This document shows, in pieces, positions 18,164-26,211 of a stretch of DNA of 64,000 nucleotides. The notes below the pieces were generated by a model. It searched no databases. It saw only the letters and a program-made list of their open reading frames with translations, and was not told the DNA's origin. This stretch comes from Paraburkholderia ultramafica. Lineage in GTDB: Bacteria; Pseudomonadota; Gammaproteobacteria; Burkholderiales; Burkholderiaceae. The position numbers and the translations under genes were made by a program. The stretch is taken from positions 1-64,000 of the forward strand of contig NZ_CADIKK010000021.1 in assembly GCF_902859915.1 (NCBI RefSeq). The letters run 5' to 3'. How positions within the stretch are numbered: the stretch's first letter is position 1; each line of letters starts with the position of its first letter.

Positions 18164-18339
18164 CAATTCAGGAAGATACCTTAATAGTTGCACTTTTCAA
18201 CTAGTTCTTTTACGGACTGATTCGTCCGGCACCGACGGTTCGTCCGGTTCGTCTATCATCCAGCTTGACCCGAGCGCCAATCCGCGCGGCGCCCAGGCGC
18301 CTCCACTTATCAATCCTGATCCGGAAAACCCGAAGCGGT

Positions 18340-18840
18340 ATGTCACCTGCCAAGCCGAAAACCCGCGTTGCTGCCGAAGACATGAAGTTCGCGCATTTCC
18401 TCACGTTCAAACTGGATCTGATCAAGACCGAGATGATCAGCCGCGCCAATGCGCTGTACAAACCCGCGTGCGGCTTCGACGTGCGCTCGCTGCGCGTGCT
18501 GCGGATCATCTGCGATGCGCCGGGTATCACGGCGACAGCGGTGAGGGAGCAAACCTTGATTGAGAAGACGCTGCTGTCCAAGCTGATGGCGGACCTGATC
18601 GAGCGTAAGCAGGTGCGCCGGACCATTCATCCGGACGATGCGCGTCACTTCCAGCTCTGGCCGACCCCAGCCGGCAAGCGCACCCGCGCGGCCAGCGACG
18701 AACTGGGGCAGGCGCTGGAAGCGGAGTTGTTATCGGTGCTCAGCGACGACGAGCACGCGGCGCTCGATCGTATCGTCGACAAACTTGTCGACGCATTTCG
18801 CGCTTCGGCACAGCGCGAGGGCGCGAAATCCGCTGATTGA
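18340..18840 (+). CDS. MarR-family transcriptional regulator
   Basis: A 166-residue winged-helix regulator (MSPAKPKTRVAAEDMKFAHF start). The helix-turn-helix is in the segment ITATAVREQTLIEKTLLSKL, with the wing around RTIHPDDARHFQLWPT. It is divergent from the phenol hydroxylase remnant and may once have controlled it, or may belong to the ancestral neighbourhood. An in-frame start 25 codons upstream exists but encodes Arg-rich, non-conserved sequence. A strong terminator follows directly. Confidence 0.82.
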   Translation: MSPAKPKTRVAAEDMKFAHFLTFKLDLIKTEMISRANALYKPACGFDVRSLRVLRIICDAPGITATAVREQTLIEKTLLSKLMADLIERKQVRRTIHPDDARHFQLWPTPAGKRTRAASDELGQALEAELLSVLSDDEHAALDRIVDKLVDAFRASAQREGAKSAD

Positions 18841-18872
18841 AAAAAAAGCCCGCAACACGTGCGGGCTTTTTT
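18841..18872. terminator. Bidirectional rho-independent terminator (marR / lipA)
   Basis: A perfect 12-bp stem AAAAAGCCCGCA / TGCGGGCTTTTT with a 5-nt loop and A/T runs on both sides, between the convergent marR and lipA genes. Confidence 0.95.
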
Positions 18873-18898
18873 ACACCGATACCTACGAGCTAAAACCT

Positions 18899-19906
18899 TC
18901 AGACCACACCAGCTCCATGCGCCTGCAGATCGGCGTGATAGCTCGACCGAACCATCGCGCCCACCGCTGCGTGCGTGAAGCCCATCTTGTACGCTTCTTC
19001 CTCGTACATCTTGAACGTGTCCGGATGCACGTATGAGCGCACCGGCAGATGATGTTCCGACGGCTGCAGATACTGGCCGATCGTCAGCATGTCCACATCG
19101 TGCTCGCGCAGGTCGCGCATGACTTGCAGAATCTCTTCTTCGGTTTCGCCGAGGCCGACCATCAGGCCGGACTTGGTGGCGACATCCGGATGCAGCGCCT
19201 TGAAGTCCTTCAGCAGCTTCAGCGAATGCGCATAGTCCGAACCCGGACGCGCTTCCTTGTACAGCCGCGGCACCGTTTCGAGGTTGTGGTTCATCACATC
19301 GGGCGGCGCGGCGTTCAGAATGCCGATCGCGCGGTCCAGACGGCCACGGAAATCCGGCGTCAGAATTTCAATGCGCGTTTCCGGCGACAGCTCACGCGTC
19401 TGACGAATACATTCGACGAAGTGCGCGGCGCCGCCGTCACGCAGATCGTCACGGTCGACGCTGGTGATCACCACGTACTTCAGCTTCAGCGCGGCGATGG
19501 TGCGTGCGAGGTTGCCCGGTTCGTCCGCATCGAGCGGATCCGGACGGCCGTGACCGACATCGCAGAACGGGCAGCGGCGCGTGCACTTGTCGCCCATGAT
19601 CATGAACGTGGCGGTGCCCTTGCCGAAGCATTCGCCGATGTTCGGGCAGCTCGCCTCTTCACACACCGTGTGCAGATTGTGTTCGCGCAGAATCTGCTTG
19701 ATTTCGTAGAAGCGCGAATTGCCGGTTGCCGCCTTGACGCGGATCCAGTCCGGCTTCTTCAGCTTTTCAATCGGGACGATCTTGATCGGAATACGGGCAG
19801 TTTTGGCTTGCGCCTTCTGCTTCGCGGTGGCGTCGTAGGCAGCGGCGGAAGCCGGCACGCCTTCGGGCGCGGGAGAAGCTGCGAGGTTCGCGGTAACGTC
19901 AGTCAT
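18899..19906 (-). CDS. lipA: Lipoyl synthase LipA
   Basis: A 335-residue radical-SAM enzyme that inserts two sulfurs into protein-bound octanoyl groups. The auxiliary cluster motif is CEEASCPNIGEC (Cys82, 87, 93). The radical-SAM motif CTRRCPFC has Cys108, 112, 115. A conserved RSSYHAD element lies at the C-terminus. The start MTDVTANLAAS adds a variable Ala-rich leader common in this lineage. It lies 13 bp after lipB in one transcript. Confidence 0.97.
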   Translation of the reverse strand: MTDVTANLAASPAPEGVPASAAAYDATAKQKAQAKTARIPIKIVPIEKLKKPDWIRVKAATGNSRFYEIKQILREHNLHTVCEEASCPNIGECFGKGTATFMIMGDKCTRRCPFCDVGHGRPDPLDADEPGNLARTIAALKLKYVVITSVDRDDLRDGGAAHFVECIRQTRELSPETRIEILTPDFRGRLDRAIGILNAAPPDVMNHNLETVPRLYKEARPGSDYAHSLKLLKDFKALHPDVATKSGLMVGLGETEEEILQVMRDLREHDVDMLTIGQYLQPSEHHLPVRSYVHPDTFKMYEEEAYKMGFTHAAVGAMVRSSYHADLQAHGAGVV

Positions 19907-19919
19907 TCGTTCGATCCAG

Positions 19920-20645
19920 TCAGGCGGTGAGCGCACCGGCCTGCGGTTGGGCGACGGCCGCCGGACTGCCGTCGAGGTTTGCGGTGAGGCGTGCTGCCAA
20001 GGTACGGGCCACGTCGTCCCAGCCGGCGGCAACGCCAAGCGTTGCCATGTCGACCGTTTCGAGCCCCGCGTAGCCGCATGGATTGATGGCCAGAAACGGC
20101 CGCAGGTCCATTTTCACGTTCAGGCTGACGCCGTGATAGCTGCAGCCGTTGCGGATTTTCAAACCCAGCGCCGCAATCTTGGCGCCGGCGTGCGGACCGG
20201 CGTCCGGGTGAGGCGCCACGTAGATGCCGGGAGCGCCTGCCTTGCGTTCTCCGGCGAGATTATACGCCGCCAGGGTGTCGATCACGGCCTGCTCGATCCG
20301 CGTGACCATCTCGCGCACCATCAGCTTGCGACGGCGTAGATCGAGCAGCAGGTAGGCCACCACCTGGCCGGGCCCGTGATACGTGATCTGACCGCCCCGG
20401 TCGACCTTGACCAGCGGGATGCCGCTGTCGGCGGCCAGCAGATGTGCCGGATCGCCGGCCTGGCCTAGCGTGAAGACGGGTGGGTGTTCGACCAGCCAGA
20501 TTTCGTCGGATGTGTCGGCCGTGCGCGCGTCGGTGAACGCGCGCATCGCTTCGAAACTGACTTCATAAGGTTCGCTGCCCCGCCAGCGCAGCGTGAGCGG
20601 CACCGGGGCGGGCAACGGAGACGGGGAAACCGGCGTGTCAGACAT
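19920..20645 (-). CDS. lipB: Octanoyltransferase LipB
   Basis: A 241-residue enzyme transferring octanoate from acyl carrier protein to lipoyl domains. Signatures: GGQITYHGPGQ (about 84-94) and catalytic Lys156 (AKIAALGLKI) and Cys190 (INPCGYAGLE). It forms a two-gene operon with lipA. In related genomes ybeD usually sits directly next to lipB; here a DUF2917 gene and a LysR gene intervene. Confidence 0.96.
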   Translation of the reverse strand: MSDTPVSPSPLPAPVPLTLRWRGSEPYEVSFEAMRAFTDARTADTSDEIWLVEHPPVFTLGQAGDPAHLLAADSGIPLVKVDRGGQITYHGPGQVVAYLLLDLRRRKLMVREMVTRIEQAVIDTLAAYNLAGERKAGAPGIYVAPHPDAGPHAGAKIAALGLKIRNGCSYHGVSLNVKMDLRPFLAINPCGYAGLETVDMATLGVAAGWDDVARTLAARLTANLDGSPAAVAQPQAGALTA

Positions 20646-20855
20646 GATCCCGGCAGTTTACCGAAATCTGGGAATCCGCGCCGGGCGTGACTGCATCGGC
20701 AATGCCAGGTTGCGAACGTGCGGTCGCGGCGCGGCGCGGTTTGCGCCTGGACGGGCGGCGGTTATGACCGCCAGCGGCGGTTGTGGCCACAGCGGCGTTT
20801 TTGGCCGCCATCGGCGCGGCAGCGCACTGCGAATCCGCGCGCCGCCGCCCTGTCG

Positions 20856-21182
20856 TCAAACCGTGCGCCAACCGCCGCGCATGCGCATAATCAACCGTTC
20901 GCCGATCCGCGCAAGCCAGTTCAGCGCGCGCTCGTCGCAACGCGTCGGCACGGAGAACGCGACCTTCGCGTGCGTGGTGCCCTCGGCGCTCAGCCAGAGC
21001 CGTTCGCCGCGCCGCAGCCGCAGCGTGTGGCCGGGCTGCAGCCAGTAGTCTTCGGTGTCGTCGCTGCGCGTGACCCAGATTGCGCCGCCATGCACGACCA
21101 GCTTGGTGCTGCGAACGACCTTCATCGGCAGCGTTTCGCCGTTACGAATTTCAAACGCGATGCTAGAGGAAATTTCTCGCAT
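20856..21182 (-). CDS. DUF2917 domain protein
   Basis: A 108-residue protein with the DUF2917 pattern of short beta strands (TKLVVHGGAIWVTRSDDTED, WLQPGHTLRLRRGERLWLS). Function unknown. It is divergent from the adjacent LysR gene across about 100 bp, a pairing often seen in Burkholderiales, so the LysR protein may control it. The 210 bp between its end and lipB hold nothing I recognise. Confidence 0.75.
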   Translation of the reverse strand: MREISSSIAFEIRNGETLPMKVVRSTKLVVHGGAIWVTRSDDTEDYWLQPGHTLRLRRGERLWLSAEGTTHAKVAFSVPTRCDERALNWLARIGERLIMRMRGGWRTV

Positions 21183-21280
21183 GATGCCCTCGCCAAAAAT
21201 CGTTTCATGGCTACAATCGTAGGCGTAGCAAGGGTTTACGCAAAACGAACTATTTTCACCCCTATGTGAGAAATATTGCG

Positions 21281-22249
21281 ATGGACCTCCGTCAATTACC
21301 CGCGCTGAACGCGATCAAGGCGTTCGAAGCCGCCGCCCGCCACGAGAGCTTCTCGCGCGCGGCCGACGAGCTGTTCGTCACCCACGGCGCCGTCAGCCAC
21401 CAGATTCGCGCGCTCGAGGCCGAACTGGGCGTCTCGCTGTTCGCGCGCGACGGCAAACGCGTGCGGCTCACCGAAACCGGCCGGCGCTACGCGACGCATG
21501 TGCGCACCGCGCTGATGGCGCTCGCTGACGCCACCCGCGAAATCCGCGCCGGCGACCGTGAGCGGCGCCTCGTTGTGTCGATGCTGTCGTCGTTTGCGGC
21601 GCGCTGGGTGACGCCGCGCATCGGCAGCTTTATCGAGGCGCATCCGCAGTGGGATCTCGAACTGCTGTCCACCAATGCGCTGACGGACTTCGCGCGCGAC
21701 GACGTCGACGCGGCGATCCGTTTCGGCTTCGGCAAATATTCGGGGCTGCACTCGGAACTGTTGCTGGAGGAGATTTTCTTTCCGGCCTGCGCGCCGAATT
21801 TCAACGGCGGCAAGCTGCCGCAAACTCCGGCCGATCTGGCCAAAGTCCCGCTGCTGCGTTCCGACGACGAGTTGTGGCGCCCGTGGTTCGACGCCGCCGG
21901 CCTTACCGACTGGCCTGAGCCGAAGCGCGGCGTGCTGTACCAGGATTCGTCGAATCTGCTGCAGGCGGCCATCGACGGTCAGGGGGTCGCGCTCACGCGC
22001 CGCTCGCTGGCGATGCACGAGATCGCCGCGGGGCGGCTGGTGAGGTTATTCGATGTGGATGGGCCGAGCCCGTGGCAGTACTACTTCATCTGCCCGCCGC
22101 AGATGCGCGAAACCGCCCGGGTCAAGGCGTTTCACGACTGGGTGTTCGACGAGGTGGGGCGGTTCAAGCAGCTGTTCGACCGGGCTTGCGAGGCGCGACC
22201 CGCCGCGGGCGCCGGTCGGACGGCGAACGCATTGCACGTCGCGCCGTGA
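21281..22249 (+). CDS. LysR-family regulator, GcvA-like
   Basis: A 322-residue LysR regulator. The N-terminal helix-turn-helix (ALNAIKAFEAAARHESFSRA ... VSHQIRALEAELGVSLF) is of the GcvA subgroup, followed by the periplasmic-binding-like effector domain. An in-frame GTG 15 bp upstream is an alternative start. The target is probably the divergent DUF2917 gene or genes elsewhere; no glycine cleavage genes are nearby. Confidence 0.88.
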   Translation: MDLRQLPALNAIKAFEAAARHESFSRAADELFVTHGAVSHQIRALEAELGVSLFARDGKRVRLTETGRRYATHVRTALMALADATREIRAGDRERRLVVSMLSSFAARWVTPRIGSFIEAHPQWDLELLSTNALTDFARDDVDAAIRFGFGKYSGLHSELLLEEIFFPACAPNFNGGKLPQTPADLAKVPLLRSDDELWRPWFDAAGLTDWPEPKRGVLYQDSSNLLQAAIDGQGVALTRRSLAMHEIAAGRLVRLFDVDGPSPWQYYFICPPQMRETARVKAFHDWVFDEVGRFKQLFDRACEARPAAGAGRTANALHVAP

Positions 22250-22270
22250 CACGAAGCATCGCGCGATCCG

Positions 22271-22540
22271 TTAGAGCACCACTTTGACCATCGGATGGCC
22301 GGTCAGCGCACGATAGATATCGTCGAGATGCGCGCGGCTCGTGGCGCGCACCGTGACCGTCAGGCCCGTGTAGTTGCCGCCGCTGGACGGCCGCGTTTCG
22401 ACGCGCGACGCGTCGACTTCGCGGTCGAACTGGCGGACCACCGTGACGATCGTCTCGGCGAACTCCGGGTGCGATTTGCCCATGATCTTGATCGGGAAAT
22501 CGCAGGGAAAATCAAACAGTGAGTCGTTCGCGGGATTCAT
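22271..22540 (-). CDS. ybeD: YbeD family (DUF493) protein
   Basis: An 89-residue small ferredoxin-like-fold protein (FPCDFPIKIMGKSHPEFAET) of the YbeD family, which is nearly always found next to lipB. It is thought to be regulatory, possibly in lipoate metabolism. The AAGGAG site before its ATG lies inside the 3' end of the upstream transaminase gene; the two genes overlap by 29 bp, so translation is coupled. Confidence 0.9.
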   Translation of the reverse strand: MNPANDSLFDFPCDFPIKIMGKSHPEFAETIVTVVRQFDREVDASRVETRPSSGGNYTGLTVTVRATSRAHLDDIYRALTGHPMVKVVL

Positions 22541-23477
22541 TTTCTACTCCTTGCTGCGCTTGTTGCGCCTCTTGCGCTTCCTTGGCCTTGGCTCGCTGAT
22601 ACGCCGCGTACAGCGCCACAAAGACCCCACCCGGCTTGCCTGCGCCGACCGGCTGACCGTCGAGCCGCGTGACCGGCAGCACTTCCTTGGTGGCTGAACT
22701 GACGATGATCTCGTCGGCCGCGCGCAACTCGGCTTCGGCAATCTCGCGCGCTTCGAAGCGGATGCCGCATTCGCCCGTCAGCTCTTCGATCAGACCGTAG
22801 CGAATCCCTTCGAGAATTTTGTGGCTGCGCGGCGGCGCCAACAACACGCCGTCCTTCACCATCCACACATTCGACGACGACCCTTCGGTCAGCATGCCGT
22901 CGCGAAACTGGATCGTCTCGAACGCGTCGTTCTCAGCCGCGTATTGCGCCATCAGCACGTTGCCGAGCAACGACACCGACTTGATGTCGCAATTGAGCCA
23001 GCGGCGATCCTCGGCGCTCACGCAACGCACGCCTTGCGCGCGCTGCGCGGCGTCCGGCAGATTGAGCGGCGTGACCATCACGAACACGGTCGGCTGGATG
23101 CCGGCCGGAAACGCGTGGCCACGCTTCGCGACACCTCGCGTCACCTGAATATAGGCAATCGCGTCCTGATCGGCAGGCAAACCGCCGTCCGCCTCGTTGG
23201 CCGCGACCACGCGCTCGATCAGTTCGCGCCAGCCGGCGTCGTTGAACGGATTGGCGATGCCGATCTTGCCGACCGAACGCGCGAGGCGCGCCAGATGCTG
23301 CGGGAAGCGAAACGCGCTCCGGCCGCCCGCATGCGCGTACAGCGGCGCGACTTCGTAAATGCCGTCGCCGAAAATAAAGCCGCGGTCGAGAACCGGCACG
23401 CGCGCTTCGGACAACGGCACCAGCTCGCCATTCAGATAAACGATCGGGTCGAGCGAAACATCGGAAACAGCGGTCAT
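22512..23477 (-). CDS. D-amino-acid transaminase (class IV PLP enzyme)
   Basis: A 321-residue fold-type IV aminotransferase. The PLP-binding lysine is Lys166 (LNCDIKSVSLLGNVL). It contains the class IV blocks GFIFGDGIYEV and LTEGSSSNVWMV. Such enzymes make D-glutamate or D-alanine for peptidoglycan; position between ybeD and a D-alanyl-D-alanine carboxypeptidase gene supports this. A branched-chain or aminodeoxychorismate activity cannot be excluded. It starts 13 bp after the dacC stop. Confidence 0.88.
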   Translation of the reverse strand: MTAVSDVSLDPIVYLNGELVPLSEARVPVLDRGFIFGDGIYEVAPLYAHAGGRSAFRFPQHLARLARSVGKIGIANPFNDAGWRELIERVVAANEADGGLPADQDAIAYIQVTRGVAKRGHAFPAGIQPTVFVMVTPLNLPDAAQRAQGVRCVSAEDRRWLNCDIKSVSLLGNVLMAQYAAENDAFETIQFRDGMLTEGSSSNVWMVKDGVLLAPPRSHKILEGIRYGLIEELTGECGIRFEAREIAEAELRAADEIIVSSATKEVLPVTRLDGQPVGAGKPGGVFVALYAAYQRAKAKEAQEAQQAQQGVENESRERLTV

Positions 23478-23490
23478 TGCGGTCGGGCTC

Positions 23491-24720
23491 TTACTTCTTC
23501 TTGTTGAACATCAGCATCAGCGAATCCCACACGCGACCCACCACGCCGGCTTGCGGCACGGCGTGCAACGCGACCACCGGAAATTGCGCGAGCACCTTGC
23601 CGTCGGCCACCAGCTTCGCGGTGCCGACCTGCTGACCGTTCGCGATCGGCGCGACCAGCGGATCGATCTGCTCGATCTGCGGCTTCACCTTGTCGCCCAG
23701 GCCCTTCGGCACGGTGATGTACTGGTCGCCCTTCACGCCGATCTGCACGCTGTCCTGCGCACCCTTGTAGACGCGCGGCGCGCCGACCACCTGGTTCGCC
23801 TTGTACAGACGCACCGTGTCATACGCGGTGTAGCCGTAGTTCAGCATCTTCAGGCTGTCCTGCACGCGGTCGTGCTCCTTGGTCTCGCCCATCATCACCG
23901 AGACGAGACGGCGCGACGCGTCGGTCGCGCCCGGCAGCGAACGCTTCGCGCTCGCGATCAGGCAGTAGCCCGCCGCTTGCGTGTGACCGGTCTTCAGGCC
24001 GTCCACCGTCGGGTCGATCCAAAGCAGACGATTGCGGTTCGGCTGCTTGATCTTGTTGTACGTGAAGTCCTTGACCGAGAAGATGTTGTAGTAGTCCGGG
24101 AAGTCGCGGATCAGACGCGCCGACAGCACCGCGAGGTCGCCCGCGGTCGTGTAGTGCTGCGGATCGGGCATGCCGTTCACGTCGGCGAAATGCGTGTTCT
24201 TCATGCCGAGGCGCTGCGCTTCGGTGTTCATCATGTTGACGAACTGCGCTTCGCTGCCGCCGACCAGTTCGGCCAGCGCGATCGCCGCGTCGTTACCCGA
24301 CTGGACGATCATGCCGTACACCAGATCGTGCACGGTCACCGGCTTGTTCGCTTCGATGAACATGCGCGATTCGTCGGTGCGCACGCGGCGCACTGCTTCG
24401 CTCGGCATCACCGTCTGATCCATCGTGATCTTCTTCGTCTGCAGTGCTTCGAAGACGAGGTACGCGGTCATCAGCTTGGTCAGCGACGCCGGTTCCACGC
24501 GCTCGTCGGGATTACCGGACGCGAGCACCTGGTTGCTGGTGGCGTCCACGAGTACCCACGAGCGCGCGTTGACCGCCGGCGGCGGCACTTGCGCGAACGC
24601 GGTGCTGGCGGCGAGGGTCGCCGGCAACACGATGCCGAGGGTGACGGCGCGGCTAAGCTTGACGGGAACGAAGGAAGCAACTGACGGGAATGACGTGCGG
24701 CCGGTGGTGGAGAAACGCAT
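23491..24720 (-). CDS. dacC: D-alanyl-D-alanine carboxypeptidase (PBP5/6 family)
   Basis: A 409-residue low-molecular-weight penicillin-binding protein. A signal peptide (cleavage near ASTAFA-Q) precedes the peptidase S11 domain with catalytic motifs SLTK (Ser79-Lys82), SGN (141-143) and KTG (243-245). A C-terminal PBP5_C domain ends in an amphipathic anchor (WDSLMLMFNKKK). It trims pentapeptides in peptidoglycan at the periplasmic face. An ATG nine codons upstream is possible. First gene of the leftward dacC-transaminase-ybeD run. Confidence 0.94.
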   Translation of the reverse strand: MRFSTTGRTSFPSVASFVPVKLSRAVTLGIVLPATLAASTAFAQVPPPAVNARSWVLVDATSNQVLASGNPDERVEPASLTKLMTAYLVFEALQTKKITMDQTVMPSEAVRRVRTDESRMFIEANKPVTVHDLVYGMIVQSGNDAAIALAELVGGSEAQFVNMMNTEAQRLGMKNTHFADVNGMPDPQHYTTAGDLAVLSARLIRDFPDYYNIFSVKDFTYNKIKQPNRNRLLWIDPTVDGLKTGHTQAAGYCLIASAKRSLPGATDASRRLVSVMMGETKEHDRVQDSLKMLNYGYTAYDTVRLYKANQVVGAPRVYKGAQDSVQIGVKGDQYITVPKGLGDKVKPQIEQIDPLVAPIANGQQVGTAKLVADGKVLAQFPVVALHAVPQAGVVGRVWDSLMLMFNKKK

Positions 24721-25036
24721 AGGGTCGATTCGTGCGGAAAAATACATCGCGCGCAAGGCGCATAGTTTGGGGAGCCGGTCAGCGGGCGTCTGGCCGTAAA
24801 ACGGCGCGGCGCCCATTGGACTTCCGGCGACGCGATCGGTTCGCGCAGCACGCCCGCACCGGCACCGCTGCGCGCGAACTGAAGCTCCGCGTCGCGCGAA
24901 CTGCCGGATGGGCTGAGCTGCGCCCAAAAAAGAGCGCTCATTATACGCGCGCTAACCAGGTAACTTTGCGCAGGAGACGGCGATTAATTTGCGTTTTCGC
25001 GTACCTGTACCCCGGAAAACGCGCGCCGCGTGCAAC

Positions 25037-25681
25037 TCACCGCCACGCGTCGACGATGATCCGCTTCAGAACGTGCAGCTTGCGATGCAGAAAGTGTTCC
25101 GCCCCCGGAATCACGACGACCGGCAATTCCTGCGGACGCGCCCAGTCGTAAACGGATTGAATGGGCACCGTCTCGTCGGTCTCGCCGTGAATCACGAGCG
25201 TGTTGTCCGGCACGGGCGCGACGTCCCAACGGCTTGCCGCGGTGCCGACCAGCACCATTCGCTCGATCTCCTGACCTTCTTCGCGCAGCTTCGCGGCCAC
25301 ATGCGACAGCACGAAAGTGCCGAACGAAAAGCCCGCGAGCACGAGGGGCAGATCGCCCTGCCCGGCTTCGGCCCGCATGTGATCCAGCACGGCGCGCAGA
25401 TCGTCGCGCTCGCCGATGCCCGCGTCATGTTCGCCTTGCGTCTGGCCGACGCCGCGAAAATTCGAGCGATAGGTCACGTAGTTCAACTGCACCAGCGTGC
25501 GGGCGAGCGTCTGCGCGACCTTGTTGTCCATCGTGCCGCCGAACAGCGGATGCGGATGCGCGACCAGCGCAATACCGCGCGGCGCGGCGCCGTTCTCGCG
25601 CATCTCGTCGGGCAGATCCAGCGCGACCTCGATCTTGCCGACCGGGCCGTCGATCAGATATTTCTTCGTGTGGATGTTCAT
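25037..25681 (-). CDS. Alpha/beta hydrolase
   Basis: A 214-residue serine hydrolase. The nucleophile elbow is GFSFGT. The segment ALVAHPHPLFGGTMDNKV is typical of small bacterial hydrolases annotated as alpha/beta or dienelactone-like. Residues in VIHGETDETVP and PGAEHFLHR supply the acid and histidine. No signal peptide. Substrate unknown. It lies 8 bp after the ferredoxin gene, so the two are co-transcribed. Confidence 0.85.
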   Translation of the reverse strand: MNIHTKKYLIDGPVGKIEVALDLPDEMRENGAAPRGIALVAHPHPLFGGTMDNKVAQTLARTLVQLNYVTYRSNFRGVGQTQGEHDAGIGERDDLRAVLDHMRAEAGQGDLPLVLAGFSFGTFVLSHVAAKLREEGQEIERMVLVGTAASRWDVAPVPDNTLVIHGETDETVPIQSVYDWARPQELPVVVIPGAEHFLHRKLHVLKRIIVDAWR

Positions 25682-25689
25682 GGCGACGC

Positions 25690-26013
25690 TTATTGATCGA
25701 TTTTCAGACGCTCGACGATCTTGCCGTTCACGAGGTGCGAGTCGACGATCTCGTCGATGTCGCTCTCGTCGACATACGTGTACCAGACGCCTTCGGGATA
25801 CACGACGATTGTCGGGCCGAGCTCGCAGCGATCGAGGCAGCCGGCCTTGTTGATGCGCACCTGGCCGGGGCCGGCGAGGCCGAGTTGCTTCACGCGTTTT
25901 TTCGCGTACTCCTGCATCTCCTGCGCATTGCAGTTCGCGCAGCTCGGGCGCCCGGCGCCGGGCTCGCGCTGATTGAGGCAGAAGAAGACGTGGTACTTGT
26001 AGAAGGAGTCCAT
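25690..26013 (-). CDS. Thioredoxin-fold [2Fe-2S] ferredoxin
   Basis: A 107-residue protein of the shethna-type/NuoE-like ferredoxin family. Cluster cysteines occur in HVFFCLNQ, CANC and the NKAGCLDRCELGPTIVVYPE signature. It carries electrons, partner unknown. The ATG is preceded by an AAGG-like site within a region without other genes. Sequence 26014-26145 upstream holds nothing recognisable. Confidence 0.88.
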   Translation of the reverse strand: MDSFYKYHVFFCLNQREPGAGRPSCANCNAQEMQEYAKKRVKQLGLAGPGQVRINKAGCLDRCELGPTIVVYPEGVWYTYVDESDIDEIVDSHLVNGKIVERLKIDQ

Positions 26014-26145
26014 GATGTCCGAAGGCGAGACTGTAAGGGAGGGCAATGGCGCTGTCAGCGCGCCTGTTGTGCGGACGATTATAGCGAGCGGGGCTGGTGG
26101 CCGCCGACGCCGGTCATGGCCGAGGCGCGCTGCACGCCTGGGTCA

Positions 26146-26211
26146 CGTGTGCTTCAAGCAGGCTTCATGCACTCTTCGTGCACGCTTCACACGTGCTTCA
26201 TGCGCCGCTTG
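26146..26211. repeat. Degenerate 11-bp periodic repeat over the vanZ 3' end
   Basis: Six consecutive 11-bp units, most ending in CTTCA: CGTGTGCTTCA, AGCAGGCTTCA, TGCACTCTTCG, TGCACGCTTCA, CACGTGCTTCA and TGCGCCGCTTG. The array covers the last codons and stop of the VanZ gene and continues downstream. Confidence 0.7.

Noticed and set aside
17927..18193. An 88-codon frame overlapping the dmpN fragment
   Set aside because: It is out of frame with the recognisable DmpN C-terminus and its peptide is Arg-rich without features.
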